The notes below the pieces were generated by a model that saw only the letters and a list, made by a program, of their open reading frames with translations, was not told the origin of the DNA and ran no database searches. The position numbers and the translations under genes are program-made. From the NCBI GenBank assembly GCA_028865545.1, contig JAGWJY010000003.1, positions 62,001-126,000 of the forward strand: a stretch of DNA of 64,000 nt, read 5' to 3'. Shown piece by piece: positions 1 through 10,642 of this stretch. This DNA is from Alphaproteobacteria bacterium. GTDB lineage: Bacteria > Pseudomonadota > Alphaproteobacteria > Micropepsales > Micropepsaceae. Each line of letters begins with the position of its first letter. Position 1 is the first letter of the stretch.

Positions 1-107
1 CGCGCAAAGGCAGGACAAATGCGCGCGGTCCGCGGCTCTTCCAGATTTGCGGCTAACAAAACGTAAATCTGTGTCGCAACGGCACTGATCGGTGTGTCCG
101 CGCACCG

Positions 108-1139
108 TCAGAGCGGGAGTTCCTTGTCGCCCAGAAACTCGAAATAGGCGCCGACGGCCTCGTCGGTGACATCGCCGAGCGTCGCTGGCCGCCACTTCGG
201 CGATTGATCTTTATCGATAACCACGGCGCGTACGCCTTCGTAGAAATCTTGCCCGGCGAGGATGCGGCTGGCCATGCGGAATTCCATGCGCAGGCAGTCG
301 TCCAGCGGAATGCCTTTGCCGGCGCGTATTTCGCGCAGCACGATCTTCAGTGACGTCGGGGATTTGGTACGGATCACCGCCGCGGTCTCGCGCGACCAGT
401 CGTCGGTTTCCGCATCGAGCGCCGTAAGAATCCGGTCCACGGCATTCAGGCAGAACACCCTGTCGATCTTCTCGCGATGCGCGGCGAGCGGCGCGTCGCC
501 GGGATGTTGCGCCAGAGCGGCAATGGCATGCGCCGGCGTTTCGCCGTTCGCGATCCTGTCGAGCAACGCGCTGGTCGATTGCGCCGGCACGAAATGCGTG
601 GCCAATCCGGTGTAAAGCGCGTCGGTCGATTTCAGCCGTGCGCCGGTCAGCGCCAGATACAGGCCGCATTCGCCCGGACAGCGCGGCAGGAAGAAGCTGC
701 CGCCGACGTCGGGGAAAAACCCGATACCGGTTTCCGGCATGGCGAACAGTGCAGTCTCGTCCACCACGCGAAATGTTCCGTGTACAGACACTCCAAGGCC
801 GCCGCCCATGGCGATGCCGGAAATCAGCGCCAAATAAGGCTTTTTGTAGTGTTTGATGGCGGCGTTGAGGATGTATTCGTCTCGCCAGAAGTCCAGCGCA
901 TAGGAGGTTCCCGCCTTGCCGGACTCCGCTACGGCGCGGATGTCGCCGCCGGCACAGAAGGCCCGCTCGCCGGCGCCGCGGATCACGACGCAGCCGACCG
1001 CGGAATCTTCCGCCCATTCGTCGAGTTTGACCTTCATCGCCACGACCATGGCGTGGGTCAGCGCATTGAGCGCCTTCGGCCGGTTCATGGTGATGAGACC
1101 GACGGCGCCACGCTGCTCGAAAAGAACTTCGCCGGTCAT
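108..1139 (-). CDS. 3-hydroxyisobutyryl-CoA hydrolase (crotonase superfamily)
   Basis: Crotonase-fold acyl-CoA enzyme of about 343 residues. The segment AFCAGGDI and the GGGLG stretch form the usual CoA/oxyanion site, and [14 protein letters not shown] is the signature of 3-hydroxyisobutyryl-CoA hydrolases, with the catalytic acidic residues. The family hydrolyses 3-hydroxyisobutyryl-CoA in valine breakdown. The reading frame stays open upstream to 1334, but the ATG at 1139 overlaps the TGA of the upstream acyl-CoA dehydrogenase gene by four bases (ATGA), which points to translational coupling and decides the start. The pairing with an isobutyryl-CoA dehydrogenase-like gene supports valine catabolism. 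A plain enoyl-CoA hydratase is the main alternative, but the PDVGG region makes it less likely. Confidence 0.88.
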   Translation of the reverse strand: MTGEVLFEQRGAVGLITMNRPKALNALTHAMVVAMKVKLDEWAEDSAVGCVVIRGAGERAFCAGGDIRAVAESGKAGTSYALDFWRDEYILNAAIKHYKKPYLALISGIAMGGGLGVSVHGTFRVVDETALFAMPETGIGFFPDVGGSFFLPRCPGECGLYLALTGARLKSTDALYTGLATHFVPAQSTSALLDRIANGETPAHAIAALAQHPGDAPLAAHREKIDRVFCLNAVDRILTALDAETDDWSRETAAVIRTKSPTSLKIVLREIRAGKGIPLDDCLRMEFRMASRILAGQDFYEGVRAVVIDKDQSPKWRPATLGDVTDEAVGAYFEFLGDKELPL

Positions 1140-2275
1140 TGTCTGAACATCTCGCGCGACACGATCACCCGCATGATCTCGTTGGTGCCTTCCAGGATCT
1201 GATGCACGCGCAGATCTCGCACATGCCGCTCGGCCGGGAAATCCTTCAGATAGCCATAGCCGCCATGCAACTGCAGTGCGTCGTTGGCGATCTCGAAACA
1301 GGAATCCGTCGCGAAGCGCTTGGCCATGGCGCACAGCATGGTGGTGCGCGGATCGCGTCGGTCGAGCGCCGCCGCGGCGCTGCGGATCATCAGCCGTGAG
1401 GCTTCCAGCTTGGTCGCCATGTCGGCCAGCTTGAAGGCATTGGCCTGGAACTCGGCGATCGCCCTGCCGAACTGCTGGCGCTCGGCGGCATAGGTCTTGG
1501 CCTCTTCCAGCGCCGCACGCGCCGTTCCTACCGAACAGGCGCCGATATTGATGCGCCCGCCGTCCAGCCCGCTCATGGCGATGCGGAAGCCCTCGCCCTC
1601 GCTGCCCAGCCGGTTGGCCGCGGGCACGCGGACATCGTCGAACATCACGGTTGCCGTCGGCTGCGAGTTCCAGCCCAGCTTGCGTTCCGGCTTGCCGAAG
1701 GACAGCCCCGGCGTGCCCTTCTCCACCACCAGACAGGAGATGCCCTTGGGCCCGTCCTCGCCCGTCCGCACCATGACGACGTAAACATCAGAAACGCCCG
1801 CGCCGGAGATGAATGCCTTGCTGCCGTTCAGCACATAGTGATCGCCTTCCTTCACCGCGCGTGTCTTCAGGCTGCCGGCGTCCGATCCCGAATCCGGTTC
1901 GGTCAGGCAATAGCTCGCGATTTTGGCCATCTGGGTGAGCGCGGGAAGGAAGCGATGCCGCAATTCCTCGTTGCCGAAGCGGTCGATCATCCACGACGCC
2001 ATATTGTGGATCGATAGAAAAGCGGCCGTGGAGGTGCAGCCCGCCGACAACTCTTCGAAGATGATGGCTGCGTCCAGGCGCGACAGCTCCGAGCCGCCGA
2101 CGTCGCTCTTGATGTAGATGCTGGCGAAGCCGAGCGCTGCCGCCTCGCGCAGCGTGGCCACTGGAAAGAACGACTCTTCGTCCCATTGCGCCGCGTAAGG
2201 TGCGAGTTTCTCGCTCGCGAAGCGTCGTGCCACTTCTTCTATGGCCCGCTGGTGTTCGTTCAGTGCGAAATCCAT
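1136..2275 (-). CDS. Acyl-CoA dehydrogenase, isobutyryl-CoA dehydrogenase-like
   Basis: FAD-dependent acyl-CoA dehydrogenase of 379 residues, full length for the family. It carries the flavin/substrate motif [14 protein letters not shown], the mid-domain around FISGAG, and the C-terminal [12 protein letters not shown], whose glutamate region is usual for the family. The overall pattern resembles the ACAD8/isobutyryl-CoA dehydrogenase branch, which oxidises isobutyryl-CoA to methacrylyl-CoA in valine catabolism. It is the first gene of a two-gene leftward operon with the overlapping 3-hydroxyisobutyryl-CoA hydrolase gene, which agrees with this. Substrate choice is inferred from similarity and context; a short/branched-chain acyl-CoA dehydrogenase of other specificity is possible. 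Confidence 0.9.
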   Translation of the reverse strand: MDFALNEHQRAIEEVARRFASEKLAPYAAQWDEESFFPVATLREAAALGFASIYIKSDVGGSELSRLDAAIIFEELSAGCTSTAAFLSIHNMASWMIDRFGNEELRHRFLPALTQMAKIASYCLTEPDSGSDAGSLKTRAVKEGDHYVLNGSKAFISGAGVSDVYVVMVRTGEDGPKGISCLVVEKGTPGLSFGKPERKLGWNSQPTATVMFDDVRVPAANRLGSEGEGFRIAMSGLDGGRINIGACSVGTARAALEEAKTYAAERQQFGRAIAEFQANAFKLADMATKLEASRLMIRSAAAALDRRDPRTTMLCAMAKRFATDSCFEIANDALQLHGGYGYLKDFPAERHVRDLRVHQILEGTNEIMRVIVSREMFRQ

Positions 2276-2354
2276 GGTGTCATCCTATCCTCACAGCCGG
2301 TGTAGGAAGCCGTTTTGAGGCCGTCAATCGGGCGTTGCCGATGCGTAAGCATAG

Positions 2355-3443
<1,089 letters not shown>

Positions 3444-3663
3444 CACTCAAGACCCGCTTGCCTCGCTGGAGACCGTCAGATTTTTTCACCGCTACTCAAA
3501 AAATATTTTTGCGAGCGATCCCTAAAAGCGTAACGATCAAACGTCTAAGCGTCGGACGCATTTACCGAACAAAATTTTTCGTGTGCCTCTTGAACCGACA
3601 CGCTCGAATTACCACATATCTTATGTCCACACATTTGTATCCGGAACGCAGGTGGCCTCTGCG

Positions 3664-4953
3664 CTACTCCGTCCTGCTGCGCGCCCAGGCGATCATCACA
3701 TCCGCATAGCCCGGAACGTGTTTGGGCCAGCCGTGGCCGGAGCTGGGCAAAGTGAACGTGTGATCCGCCTTCACAAACATGCGCAGCGTGACGTCCTCGT
3801 TTCCACCCGCCTTCAACGCCGCGATGATGGCGCGGCTGCTGCGGCCGGGTGGCACGCGTTCGTCCGCCTTGCCGAAAAGCAGCAGCACGGGCGCCTTCAC
3901 CTGCCGCCAATTGTCCGCCGGATCATAGGACGCGATGCCTCGCGCGAAGGACCAATAGAAATTCTCGGGTGGCGGCGGATCGAAGAACCACGGCCGGTCC
4001 TTGAACTTTGCCGACAAGGCATCGAGTTCCGCCCGCGGGTGCCCGCGATAGCCGACGTCGACGATCGCGTGCACGAAAACCTTCGCGTCGGCGGCCTCCC
4101 TCGGCGGCAGCGCAGACAGGCCGATGGAGTTTCCCACGCTGTATTCTTCCATCTCTGCGGGATCGATGCCGCCTGCGGCCGCACCTATTACAAAGGCCAG
4201 ATCGCCCGCACGCCGGGCGACCAGCGGCGCCAGTGTTCCGCCCTGGCTGTGGCCGTAGATGCCGATCCGCTTGCCGGCGACTTCGGGCTGCGCTTGCAGA
4301 AAACGGATGCCCTGCACGGCATCCGCGGCCAATTCCTCGAAGCCGGCCTTATGCCAGTCACCGGTCGATTGGCCGACGCCGCGCTTGTCGTAAATCAGCG
4401 CGGCAAAGCCCGCCTTGGCGAACCGTTCGGCCAGGTAGCGGTTGGCCCAGCGGCCCTCCGGGCCGGAGCCTTGTAGAAACAAGATGGCGGGATGGGGCGC
4501 CGTGCCGGCGGGCAGCAGCAATGTTCCCGCCAGCGTAACGTCACCGTTTCGAAAGGTGACGTCGCGCGTCTGAACGGTGGACGGCAGGCCGTGCAAGCGT
4601 TCAAGCCGGAACGTTCCCTTTGTTCCGCCTTCGACGAAATCGCCCGCAAGGACGTTATCTTTCAGCGTTCCATCGAAGACGCTCGTCGTCGCATCGCCGG
4701 CCAGGACAAAGTGAACTTTTGGCGGCGCCTCGTGCACGTCGCGAAATGGAATGCCGGACACCTGCAATGCATCGGAGTCGAACGATCCTGCGAGCCCCTG
4801 TTCCGTTTCGCGAAACGTCACGGTGACGGGAAGCGGGTCGCCGTTTTTCGTCCATACGCCAGTCCAGCTCCCGGCGAGGCCGGCAGCCTGTGCCGGAACC
4901 GAAAGACACGCAAAAACGAAGATTGCGAGCGCGAGCGCCTGTGACCGCAGCAT
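3664..4953 (-). CDS. Secreted alpha/beta hydrolase of the dienelactone hydrolase/prolyl oligopeptidase type
   Basis: About 429 residues with an N-terminal signal peptide (hydrophobic LALAIFVFACLSVPAQA) followed by an immunoglobulin-like beta domain of about 110 residues and an alpha/beta hydrolase domain. The nucleophile elbow is GHSQGG, and the late KADH supplies the likely catalytic histidine, with an acidic residue in FGKADERVP. The ATG at 4953 is preceded by GAGGTGGGAC, a good ribosome site, and starts exactly at the signal peptide; the open frame upstream to 5172 has no secretion signal and is discounted. The substrate is unknown; esterase or peptidase activity in the periplasm is a family-level inference. 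It stands alone and converges on hemB. Confidence 0.82.
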   Translation of the reverse strand: MLRSQALALAIFVFACLSVPAQAAGLAGSWTGVWTKNGDPLPVTVTFRETEQGLAGSFDSDALQVSGIPFRDVHEAPPKVHFVLAGDATTSVFDGTLKDNVLAGDFVEGGTKGTFRLERLHGLPSTVQTRDVTFRNGDVTLAGTLLLPAGTAPHPAILFLQGSGPEGRWANRYLAERFAKAGFAALIYDKRGVGQSTGDWHKAGFEELAADAVQGIRFLQAQPEVAGKRIGIYGHSQGGTLAPLVARRAGDLAFVIGAAAGGIDPAEMEEYSVGNSIGLSALPPREAADAKVFVHAIVDVGYRGHPRAELDALSAKFKDRPWFFDPPPPENFYWSFARGIASYDPADNWRQVKAPVLLLFGKADERVPPGRSSRAIIAALKAGGNEDVTLRMFVKADHTFTLPSSGHGWPKHVPGYADVMIAWARSRTE

Positions 4954-5104
4954 TCGAAGTCCCACCTCTGCCCGATCGATCGCAGCAGCGTAGCGCAGTA
5001 TGCCCGTTGGGCAAGGGACACGCGCTGGCCGGCAGCCGGCTTGACGCAGCGCCGCCCGCCTTTTTGCACGAACGTCACCCAAAACATCCGATAGGAGGAC
5101 CCTC

Positions 5105-5176
5105 ATGAAACCTGAAACCACCACATTGCACATCACCCGCCGACGGCGGCGAAAGCCGTCCGCACCGTTCATCTAG
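5105..5176 (+). CDS. Possible 23-residue orphan small protein
   Basis: A short frame that starts with MKPETTTLHIT, contains five arginines in a row and ends SAPFI. It is preceded by AGGAGG at 5093-5098, six bases before the ATG, an almost ideal Shine-Dalgarno in a region with no other gene on this strand. A small stem with a T tail (5175-5190) follows the stop directly. A TTGACG sequence at 5041-5046 could be a -35 element, but the -10 is poor. It is too short to judge by composition and no family is recognised. It could be a basic small protein, a leader peptide or chance. Confidence 0.35.
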   Translation: MKPETTTLHITRRRRRKPSAPFI

Positions 5177-5190
5177 CGCAGGGCGCTTTT
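5175..5190 (+). terminator. Candidate mini-terminator after the small ORF
   Basis: AGCGC, a three-base loop AGG, then GCGCT followed by TTT. The stem is only five base pairs, so termination would be weak, but its place directly at the stop codon of the 23-codon frame is suggestive. The 190 bases that follow, up to the next gene at 5385, show nothing I can name. Confidence 0.25.
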
Positions 5191-5384
5191 GCAAAATGTC
5201 CAACCGAGAGGCGCCCGGAGTCTGTCAAAAACGAGGTCGAAAAGATGTTTTGCACATCACCGTCCCTCACCCGCGGCGGTAATATCTTCGCCTCTGCGAC
5301 CTACGCGCTCAGGCCCGCTAGGGGGATAGTCAGCCGCCGGATTTCCGGCTGTACTGGGCGCTTCAGTTCTCAAGGAACCTGTCG

Positions 5385-5984
5385 ATGAAAACCAGGCGCG
5401 GAGTTCTGCAGGCCCTGCTGGCCGGCGGCGCGATTGTGACGGCGGCGCACGCCAGCACCTATTCCGAGGTGATGAAGGCGGGGCGGCCCAAGCTGATCCG
5501 CGGCACCCCCAACAAGGTGGATTTCGGCCACGGCCTGCTGGTCCCGATGAGCCGCGACGCCTTCGCGACCCTTTGGGAAGGCGACGACCGCTGGATGACC
5601 TACGGCCACGGCTTCGGCAAGAGCGATGCGGAGGCCATGGGCAAGGCCGAGGAAGCCACCATTGCCACCATGAAGCTGTTCCTGCTCACCCTCGCCTTCG
5701 CACCGGACCGCTTGGTGCGGGTCGACGGCGGCGGCTGGCGGCTCAAGTCCGGCAAGACGGCCGATCTGGTACGCGGCGACGTCGATCTGCCGGGACGGCC
5801 GGTGATGCCGACCACCGATCAGATGCCGGACTTCCTCAGCGGCGAGACCGGCGAAGACAATCCTGGCAACGAGGTCATCCACGCCACCACCGGCTGGGTG
5901 ATTTGGAAGAAGGATGTGACGCTGGATTACGTCCGCGCCCATGCGCAACTTGTGCCGCCGGATCCGCTGCCCGCGCCACGCTAG
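5385..5984 (+). CDS. Hypothetical secreted protein with Tat-like signal
   Basis: 199 residues, not recognised. The N-terminus MKTRRGVLQALLAGGA has twin arginines followed by a short hydrophobic run and AHA, which looks like a Tat signal with cleavage near residue 23. The mature part is rich in Asp, Gly and Pro and contains an amphipathic stretch around residues 75-105. AAGGAAC lies seven bases before the ATG and supports the start. It is transcribed away from the hydrolase at 3664-4953 and converges on the carboxylesterase gene 11 bases downstream. A Tat route would suit a protein that folds, or binds a cofactor, before export, but no cofactor motif is visible. Confidence 0.7.
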   Translation: MKTRRGVLQALLAGGAIVTAAHASTYSEVMKAGRPKLIRGTPNKVDFGHGLLVPMSRDAFATLWEGDDRWMTYGHGFGKSDAEAMGKAEEATIATMKLFLLTLAFAPDRLVRVDGGGWRLKSGKTADLVRGDVDLPGRPVMPTTDQMPDFLSGETGEDNPGNEVIHATTGWVIWKKDVTLDYVRAHAQLVPPDPLPAPR

Positions 5985-5995
5985 GTCATCGGCGC

Positions 5996-7561
5996 CTAGG
6001 GTGTTGGCGGCGGGTTTTGCTCCAGAAATCGACGCCGCTCGAGGTCGGTGTCGCGCGTCGCCGCGGATGGCACGCCGAACACCATGCGCTGTGCCGTTCC
6101 CTCAGGATCGTAAGTCGGCCATGCCGGCCTTCCTTCGCCGTTCGGATTGCCGGTCGCAGCGAATGCCGCCCAATCGGACGACATCAGATCGGCCAGCGTG
6201 CGGTCGTCGGCCGTCGGTTGCCACGATGGAAAGATATCCGGATGCCCGAAGACATAGGGGATTTCACCAGAGTGAAACGCACCGACGTCCTTGCCTTCAT
6301 AGGCTGCGCCGAACCAGTCGGGCGGGATCGGCGGATGCCGCGCAAAGACATAGAGGTAGACCGGCGCGCGCCCTGTCTTGGTTTGCGCGGCCGCCCATAA
6401 CCATGTCGGCTCTGCGATCACCTTGTCGCCCGCGTAGGTCTCGCGGGAACGGCGCAGCTCGTCGGCCGTGGCCGAGGGATAGAATTTTGCGGCCTCTGCG
6501 CTGCGATGGCCGAAGCGCGATGACAGCAGTTCGGAAAGACTCTGCGTTCCAAACACGCCATCTTCGAACAAGCTTCCCTCGTCGGCGTTCCAGCCCACAA
6601 GCATCGGAACGTCGTTCTGCTTTCCGGCCGCAAAGATCTGGTCCGGCGCCGCCGGCAGGATCCAGCCGTCGATGTCGGGACCAAAACCCCAGTTTTCATT
6701 TGACGCCAGTTCCAGCGCCAGGAGTTCCGCGGAAGAACGCTTGCGAAGCTGGGCAATTGTGTCGCCGTCCATGGCGCGCGTGAACGCTTCGCCTTTGGCT
6801 TCCGCCGTCGCCAACGAGTCGTCCGGCGTCGTGCCGAATCCCGCGCCGCTCTCGCCGATGGCTCGCTGGAACAATCCGCGCGCTTCCGGCGAAGCCATCA
6901 GTCGGCTCACCGCATCCGCTCCGGCGGATTCGCCGGCGATGGTGACGCGGTTCGGATCTCCGCCGAAGGTCGCGATGTTGCGCTGAACCCAGCGCAGCGC
7001 CGCGATCATGTCCATCAGCGCATAATCGCCGCTCGCATGATGCGGCGACTCTGCGGTCAATTCTGGATGCGCCAGAAAGCCGAACACGCCGAGCCGGTAA
7101 TTGATGGTAACAACAACCAGCCCCTTCTCTGCGAGCACCGTACCGTCGTGCCGCGGTTCGGCGCCGTAACCGGCCTGGTAGCCGCCGCCATGAATCCAAA
7201 CGAACACCGGCCGCGCTTCGCCCGGCTTCGCCGCCGTCCATACGTTGAGATAAAGGCAATCCTCCGACATCGAAGGATTGAACGGGTCGATGTCGTGGTA
7301 GACCTTAGGCTGCAGGCAGTTCGGCGCGAACGCATCCACCGCGCGCACGCCGCTCCAGGGCACGACGGGCGCAGGCTCGCGCCAGCGCAGATCGCCCACC
7401 GGTGGCGCGGCATAGGGAAGACCCTTGTAGACGCGCGCACCCTCGGCGGAAGGTATCGCGACGGCGATCTTTCCGCCGTCAATAATCAACGCGTCGGGCG
7501 TCGCGGCTTGCGCTCCGCCAAAGACAAGCAGCAATGCTGCCAGCGCAGTTTTCGCGGACAT
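5996..7561 (-). CDS. Secreted type B carboxylesterase
   Basis: About 521 residues with an N-terminal signal peptide (ALAALLLVFGGAQA). Type B carboxylesterase/lipase fold: GLPYAAPPVGDLRWREP near the N-terminus, the oxyanion-hole stretch FVWIHGGGYQAG, the nucleophile GESAG following GGDPNRVTIA, an acidic residue in WNADEGSLF and the likely histidine in GAFHSGEIPYVFGH. These are the standard triad positions. The start chosen is the ATG at 7561, preceded by AGGGGGAA; a second ATG eight codons earlier is possible. The family hydrolyses carboxylic esters; the natural substrate is unknown. It lies 41 bases behind the TetR gene on the same strand and could belong to that operon. Confidence 0.88.
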   Translation of the reverse strand: MSAKTALAALLLVFGGAQAATPDALIIDGGKIAVAIPSAEGARVYKGLPYAAPPVGDLRWREPAPVVPWSGVRAVDAFAPNCLQPKVYHDIDPFNPSMSEDCLYLNVWTAAKPGEARPVFVWIHGGGYQAGYGAEPRHDGTVLAEKGLVVVTINYRLGVFGFLAHPELTAESPHHASGDYALMDMIAALRWVQRNIATFGGDPNRVTIAGESAGADAVSRLMASPEARGLFQRAIGESGAGFGTTPDDSLATAEAKGEAFTRAMDGDTIAQLRKRSSAELLALELASNENWGFGPDIDGWILPAAPDQIFAAGKQNDVPMLVGWNADEGSLFEDGVFGTQSLSELLSSRFGHRSAEAAKFYPSATADELRRSRETYAGDKVIAEPTWLWAAAQTKTGRAPVYLYVFARHPPIPPDWFGAAYEGKDVGAFHSGEIPYVFGHPDIFPSWQPTADDRTLADLMSSDWAAFAATGNPNGEGRPAWPTYDPEGTAQRMVFGVPSAATRDTDLERRRFLEQNPPPTP

Positions 7562-7602
7562 TACAGTTCCCCCTTTTTCCGACACCTTATCGAGCCCGCA
7601 AG

Positions 7603-8181
7603 CTACTCGCGCTTCACCGAGAACAGACTGCGCAGCAGGATCTCGGCGCGTGACGGCAGTACGTCGAGGCCCGAGCGCCGTTGGCCGAGGTCGATGACGT
7701 TCTCAAGGATCAGCGTCGCCAGTCCGTGCACCGCCGCCCAAACTGCGAGGCCGAGGGCGGAATCGTGCAAAGCCTTGCCGATCTCGGCGCCGATGGCGTC
7801 GGCGGCCTCGCCCAGCGCGGGAAAGGAATCGCGGTTGGGAAGCTGGGGTCCGAACATCAGCCGCGTCAGCGCCGGCCGGCGTGCCACGAAGCGCATATAG
7901 GCGGCGCCGAGATTGGCGATGTGATCGGCTTCCGCGCCGGCTGCGGCGCCCGCGGCGACGATCTCGGCGCGCAGCTCGGCGAAACCTTCAATGGCAAGTT
8001 CGACCAGCAAGGCCTCATGATTGGGAAAATGACGATATGGCGCGGCGTGGCTCACGCCGGCACGGCGCGCGACGGCCCGCAGGCTGAGTCCCGCCAGCGA
8101 TTCTTCTTCCAGGATGGCGCGTGCCGCGTCGAGCAGTGCGTTGCGCAGATCGCCGTGATGATAGGGCCGCCTCATGTCCAT
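7603..8181 (-). CDS. TetR/AcrR family transcriptional regulator
   Basis: 192 residues. The N-terminal 50 residues form the TetR helix-turn-helix, with GLSLRAVARRAGVSHAAPYRHFPNHEALL typical of the recognition-helix region. The C-terminal part resembles the WHG-type ligand domain (WAAVHGLATLI). The ATG at 8181 shares one base with the TAA of the upstream dehydrogenase gene (TAATG), so translation is coupled and this is the last gene of the marR-emrAB-dehydrogenase series. A second regulator at the far end of an operon that begins with marR is unusual. It may control this operon or the esterase gene behind it. Confidence 0.88.
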   Translation of the reverse strand: MDMRRPYHHGDLRNALLDAARAILEEESLAGLSLRAVARRAGVSHAAPYRHFPNHEALLVELAIEGFAELRAEIVAAGAAAGAEADHIANLGAAYMRFVARRPALTRLMFGPQLPNRDSFPALGEAADAIGAEIGKALHDSALGLAVWAAVHGLATLILENVIDLGQRRSGLDVLPSRAEILLRSLFSVKRE

Positions 8182-9065
8182 TAGTTCTTACCTTTGCGTT
8201 GTGCCTCGAGCCGGGCGAAGAGGCTGGAAGTATCCCAGCGCCTGCCGCCCATCGCCTCGACTTCGGCGTAATAACTATCCACCAACTTCGTCACCGGCAG
8301 CGCAGCCCCATTGCGTCCGGCCTCGTCGAAACAGATTCCCAGATCCTTGCGCATCCACTCCACGGCAAAACCATGATCGTAATGACCCGCCAGCATCGTC
8401 TTGTGACGATTGTCCATCTGCCAGGACTGTGCCGCCCCCTTGGAGATAACCTCCACCACGGCCTGCGGATCGAGACCCGCGGCGCGCGCGAAATTCAGCC
8501 CTTCGGCGAGCGCTTCGATTATCCCGGCGATACAGATCTGGTTGACCATTTTGGTCAATTGCCCGGAGCCAACGGGCCCAAGACGCCGGCATTGCTTGGC
8601 GTAAGCCGTGATCACCGGCTCGGCCTTGGTGTAATCGGACTCACTGCCGCCGCACATGATGGTGAGTTGGCCGTTCTTGGCGCCCGCCTCGCCGCCCGAA
8701 ACCGGAGCGTCGATGAAACCGAAGCCGCGTGCGGCGGCGGCGGCGCCGAGTTCGCGCGCGATGGTGGCCGACGCCGTCGTGTGATCGACGAAGACGGTAC
8801 CTTTTTTCATCGCCGCGAAAACGCCGCCCTCGCCCAGGGTTACGGCTTGCAGATCGGAATCGCGCCCGACGCACGCCATGACGAGATCGACGTCGGATGC
8901 CGCTTCCGCCGGTGTGGCCGCAAATCGGCCGCCATATTCGCGCGTCCAGCGTTCGGCCTTGTCTTTCGTGCGGTTGTAGACCGTGACCTGATGACCGGCG
9001 CGGACCAGATGGCCCGCCATCGGATAACCCATCACGCCCAGACCTATGAACGCCGTGCGCATCAT
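8181..9065 (-). CDS. NAD(P)-dependent beta-hydroxyacid dehydrogenase (3-hydroxyisobutyrate dehydrogenase family)
   Basis: About 294 residues. The N-terminal Rossmann motif is GLGVMGYPMAGHL, the substrate-binding signature is DAPVSGGEAGA and the catalytic lysine is in GQLTKMVNQ. The family oxidises beta-hydroxyacids such as 3-hydroxyisobutyrate or reduces tartronate semialdehyde. The start at 9065 overlaps the TGA of the emrB-like gene by four bases; the longer open frame to 9131 is within emrB. Its place between drug efflux genes and a TetR gene does not fit the valine pathway of the first genes in this window, so the substrate may be a detoxification product. That is inference only. Confidence 0.88.
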   Translation of the reverse strand: MMRTAFIGLGVMGYPMAGHLVRAGHQVTVYNRTKDKAERWTREYGGRFAATPAEAASDVDLVMACVGRDSDLQAVTLGEGGVFAAMKKGTVFVDHTTASATIARELGAAAAARGFGFIDAPVSGGEAGAKNGQLTIMCGGSESDYTKAEPVITAYAKQCRRLGPVGSGQLTKMVNQICIAGIIEALAEGLNFARAAGLDPQAVVEVISKGAAQSWQMDNRHKTMLAGHYDHGFAVEWMRKDLGICFDEAGRNGAALPVTKLVDSYYAEVEAMGGRRWDTSSLFARLEAQRKGKN

Positions 9066-10627
9066 TCCATTGCCTCCACATGCGGGCGGCCATTCCCGCT
9101 GCTGGAATAGGCCGGACGCCGCACCATCCAAATGATCGGGAATGCTACCAGTGTCACGTAGAACATGAACAGGAAATCGTTGGCGTAAGCCTCGATGGCA
9201 GCGCGCATCTGGATTGCGCCGTCGAGCGCCGAGCGGCCGCTGGGCAGGAACAGGTTGTACATCATCGACGGTGCGTTGATGCCCAGCGCGCGGTTGAACG
9301 GCGAGGCAAACGCGGTCAACTGGTCATGTATCGCCTGCATGCTGTTGCTGAGAATGGTCGTTGTGACGGAGATGCCGATCGCGCTGCCGATGTTGCGTAC
9401 CAGGTTCATCACCGCCGTGCCGTCCGTGCGGTAGATGCCGGGCAGCGTGGCGAAGGCGACGAGCTGCAGCGGCACGAATACCAGTCCCATGCCGAAGCCC
9501 TGAACGACCGTCACCGTCAACAGACGGTAATCGTCGATGGAAGGTGTCCAGTGCGACATGTCCCACAGCGACCAGGACATTGCGCCTGCGCCGATACTCA
9601 TCAGGACGCGCGGATCGACATAGTTCGCCACCCTGCCAACCAGCATCATGGCGATCATTGTCCCAATGCCGCGCGGACCAAGCAGCAGGCCCGTCTCCGT
9701 CACCGTATGGCCGCCCAGATTCTGCAGATAAGGAGGCATCAGGGCGGTACTGGCCAGCAGCACCGCGCCCACCACGAACATCAAGACCTGTGCCGAGACG
9801 AAATTCCGGTCTTTGAAGATACCTCTTTGGATAAAGGTGGTCTTCGCCGTGAACATATGCACGAGGAAGAGATAGAATCCCAACCCGGCCACCGTGCATT
9901 CGATGATGATTTCCGACGACGAGAACCAGTCTTTGGTCGTGCCGCGGTCCAGCATGAGCTGCAGGGCGCCGACGCCCAGTGCCATGAACCCGAACCCAGA
10001 CCAGTCAAATCTGAGGGCCGCGTTGCGTACCGTGTCCTTGAAGAACAGCCAGAGCCCGAAGGTCGCCGCCACACCGACTGGCACGTTGACATAGAAAACC
10101 CACCGCCAGCTGTAATTGTCGGTGAGATAGCCCCCCAGAGTCGGCCCCAGGATTGGCCCCAGCATGATGCCCATGCCCCAGATCGCCATGATCTGTCCGC
10201 GCTTCTCCGGCGGATAGAGGTCGAGCATCACGGATTGCGAAAGCGGCGCCAGGGCCGCGCCGAATACGCCCTGCAGCAGACGGAAGATGACGATCTCGCC
10301 GAGGCCGGTCGCCGCACCGCACAGCATCGATGTCACGGTGAAGCCGACCATCGAGATCATCAGGACGTTTTTCTTGCCGAAGCGCGCGGCGACCCAGCCG
10401 ACCGGTGCGGTCATCACAGCGGCCGCCACGATGTACGAGGTCAGAACCCAGGTGATCTGGTCGCGTGACGCCGACAGGTCGCCTTGCATATGCGGCAACG
10501 CCACATTGGCGATGGTCGTGTCGAGCGCCTGCATCAGTGTGCCCGCCATCGAGCACATCATCACGATCACCAGCTCGAATTTGGTGCTGTAGTGATCGCG
10601 TGTGTAGAACTCTGCTGCTGGAGGCAT
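9062..10627 (-). CDS. emrB: DHA2-family multidrug efflux MFS transporter, EmrB-like
   Basis: 521 residues with about 14 hydrophobic segments, the DHA2 (14-TM) drug:proton antiporter layout. Motif D1-like LDTTIANVALPHMQGDL is in the first membrane segment, WVLTSYIVAAAV follows, and the motif C region is GPILGPTLGG. It exports hydrophobic toxicants through the inner membrane and needs the EmrA-like adaptor encoded 15 bases upstream; an outer-membrane TolC partner is not in this window. The ATG at 10627 sits just after the emrA stop. Co-transcription with marR and emrA makes the assignment firm, though the drug spectrum is unknown. Confidence 0.92.
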   Translation of the reverse strand: MPPAAEFYTRDHYSTKFELVIVMMCSMAGTLMQALDTTIANVALPHMQGDLSASRDQITWVLTSYIVAAAVMTAPVGWVAARFGKKNVLMISMVGFTVTSMLCGAATGLGEIVIFRLLQGVFGAALAPLSQSVMLDLYPPEKRGQIMAIWGMGIMLGPILGPTLGGYLTDNYSWRWVFYVNVPVGVAATFGLWLFFKDTVRNAALRFDWSGFGFMALGVGALQLMLDRGTTKDWFSSSEIIIECTVAGLGFYLFLVHMFTAKTTFIQRGIFKDRNFVSAQVLMFVVGAVLLASTALMPPYLQNLGGHTVTETGLLLGPRGIGTMIAMMLVGRVANYVDPRVLMSIGAGAMSWSLWDMSHWTPSIDDYRLLTVTVVQGFGMGLVFVPLQLVAFATLPGIYRTDGTAVMNLVRNIGSAIGISVTTTILSNSMQAIHDQLTAFASPFNRALGINAPSMMYNLFLPSGRSALDGAIQMRAAIEAYANDFLFMFYVTLVAFPIIWMVRRPAYSSSGNGRPHVEAME

Positions 10628-10642
10628 CTGTCGTGCGGCGCC

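Noticed and set aside
3481-3520. AT-rich palindrome after hemB (CAAAAAATATTTTTG)
   Set aside because: Could be a bidirectional terminator for hemB and the convergent hydrolase, but it has almost no GC stem.
9080-10468. 462-codon open frame antisense to emrB
   Set aside because: Arg/His-rich translation without domain pattern; it is the shadow of the real transporter frame in GC-rich DNA.
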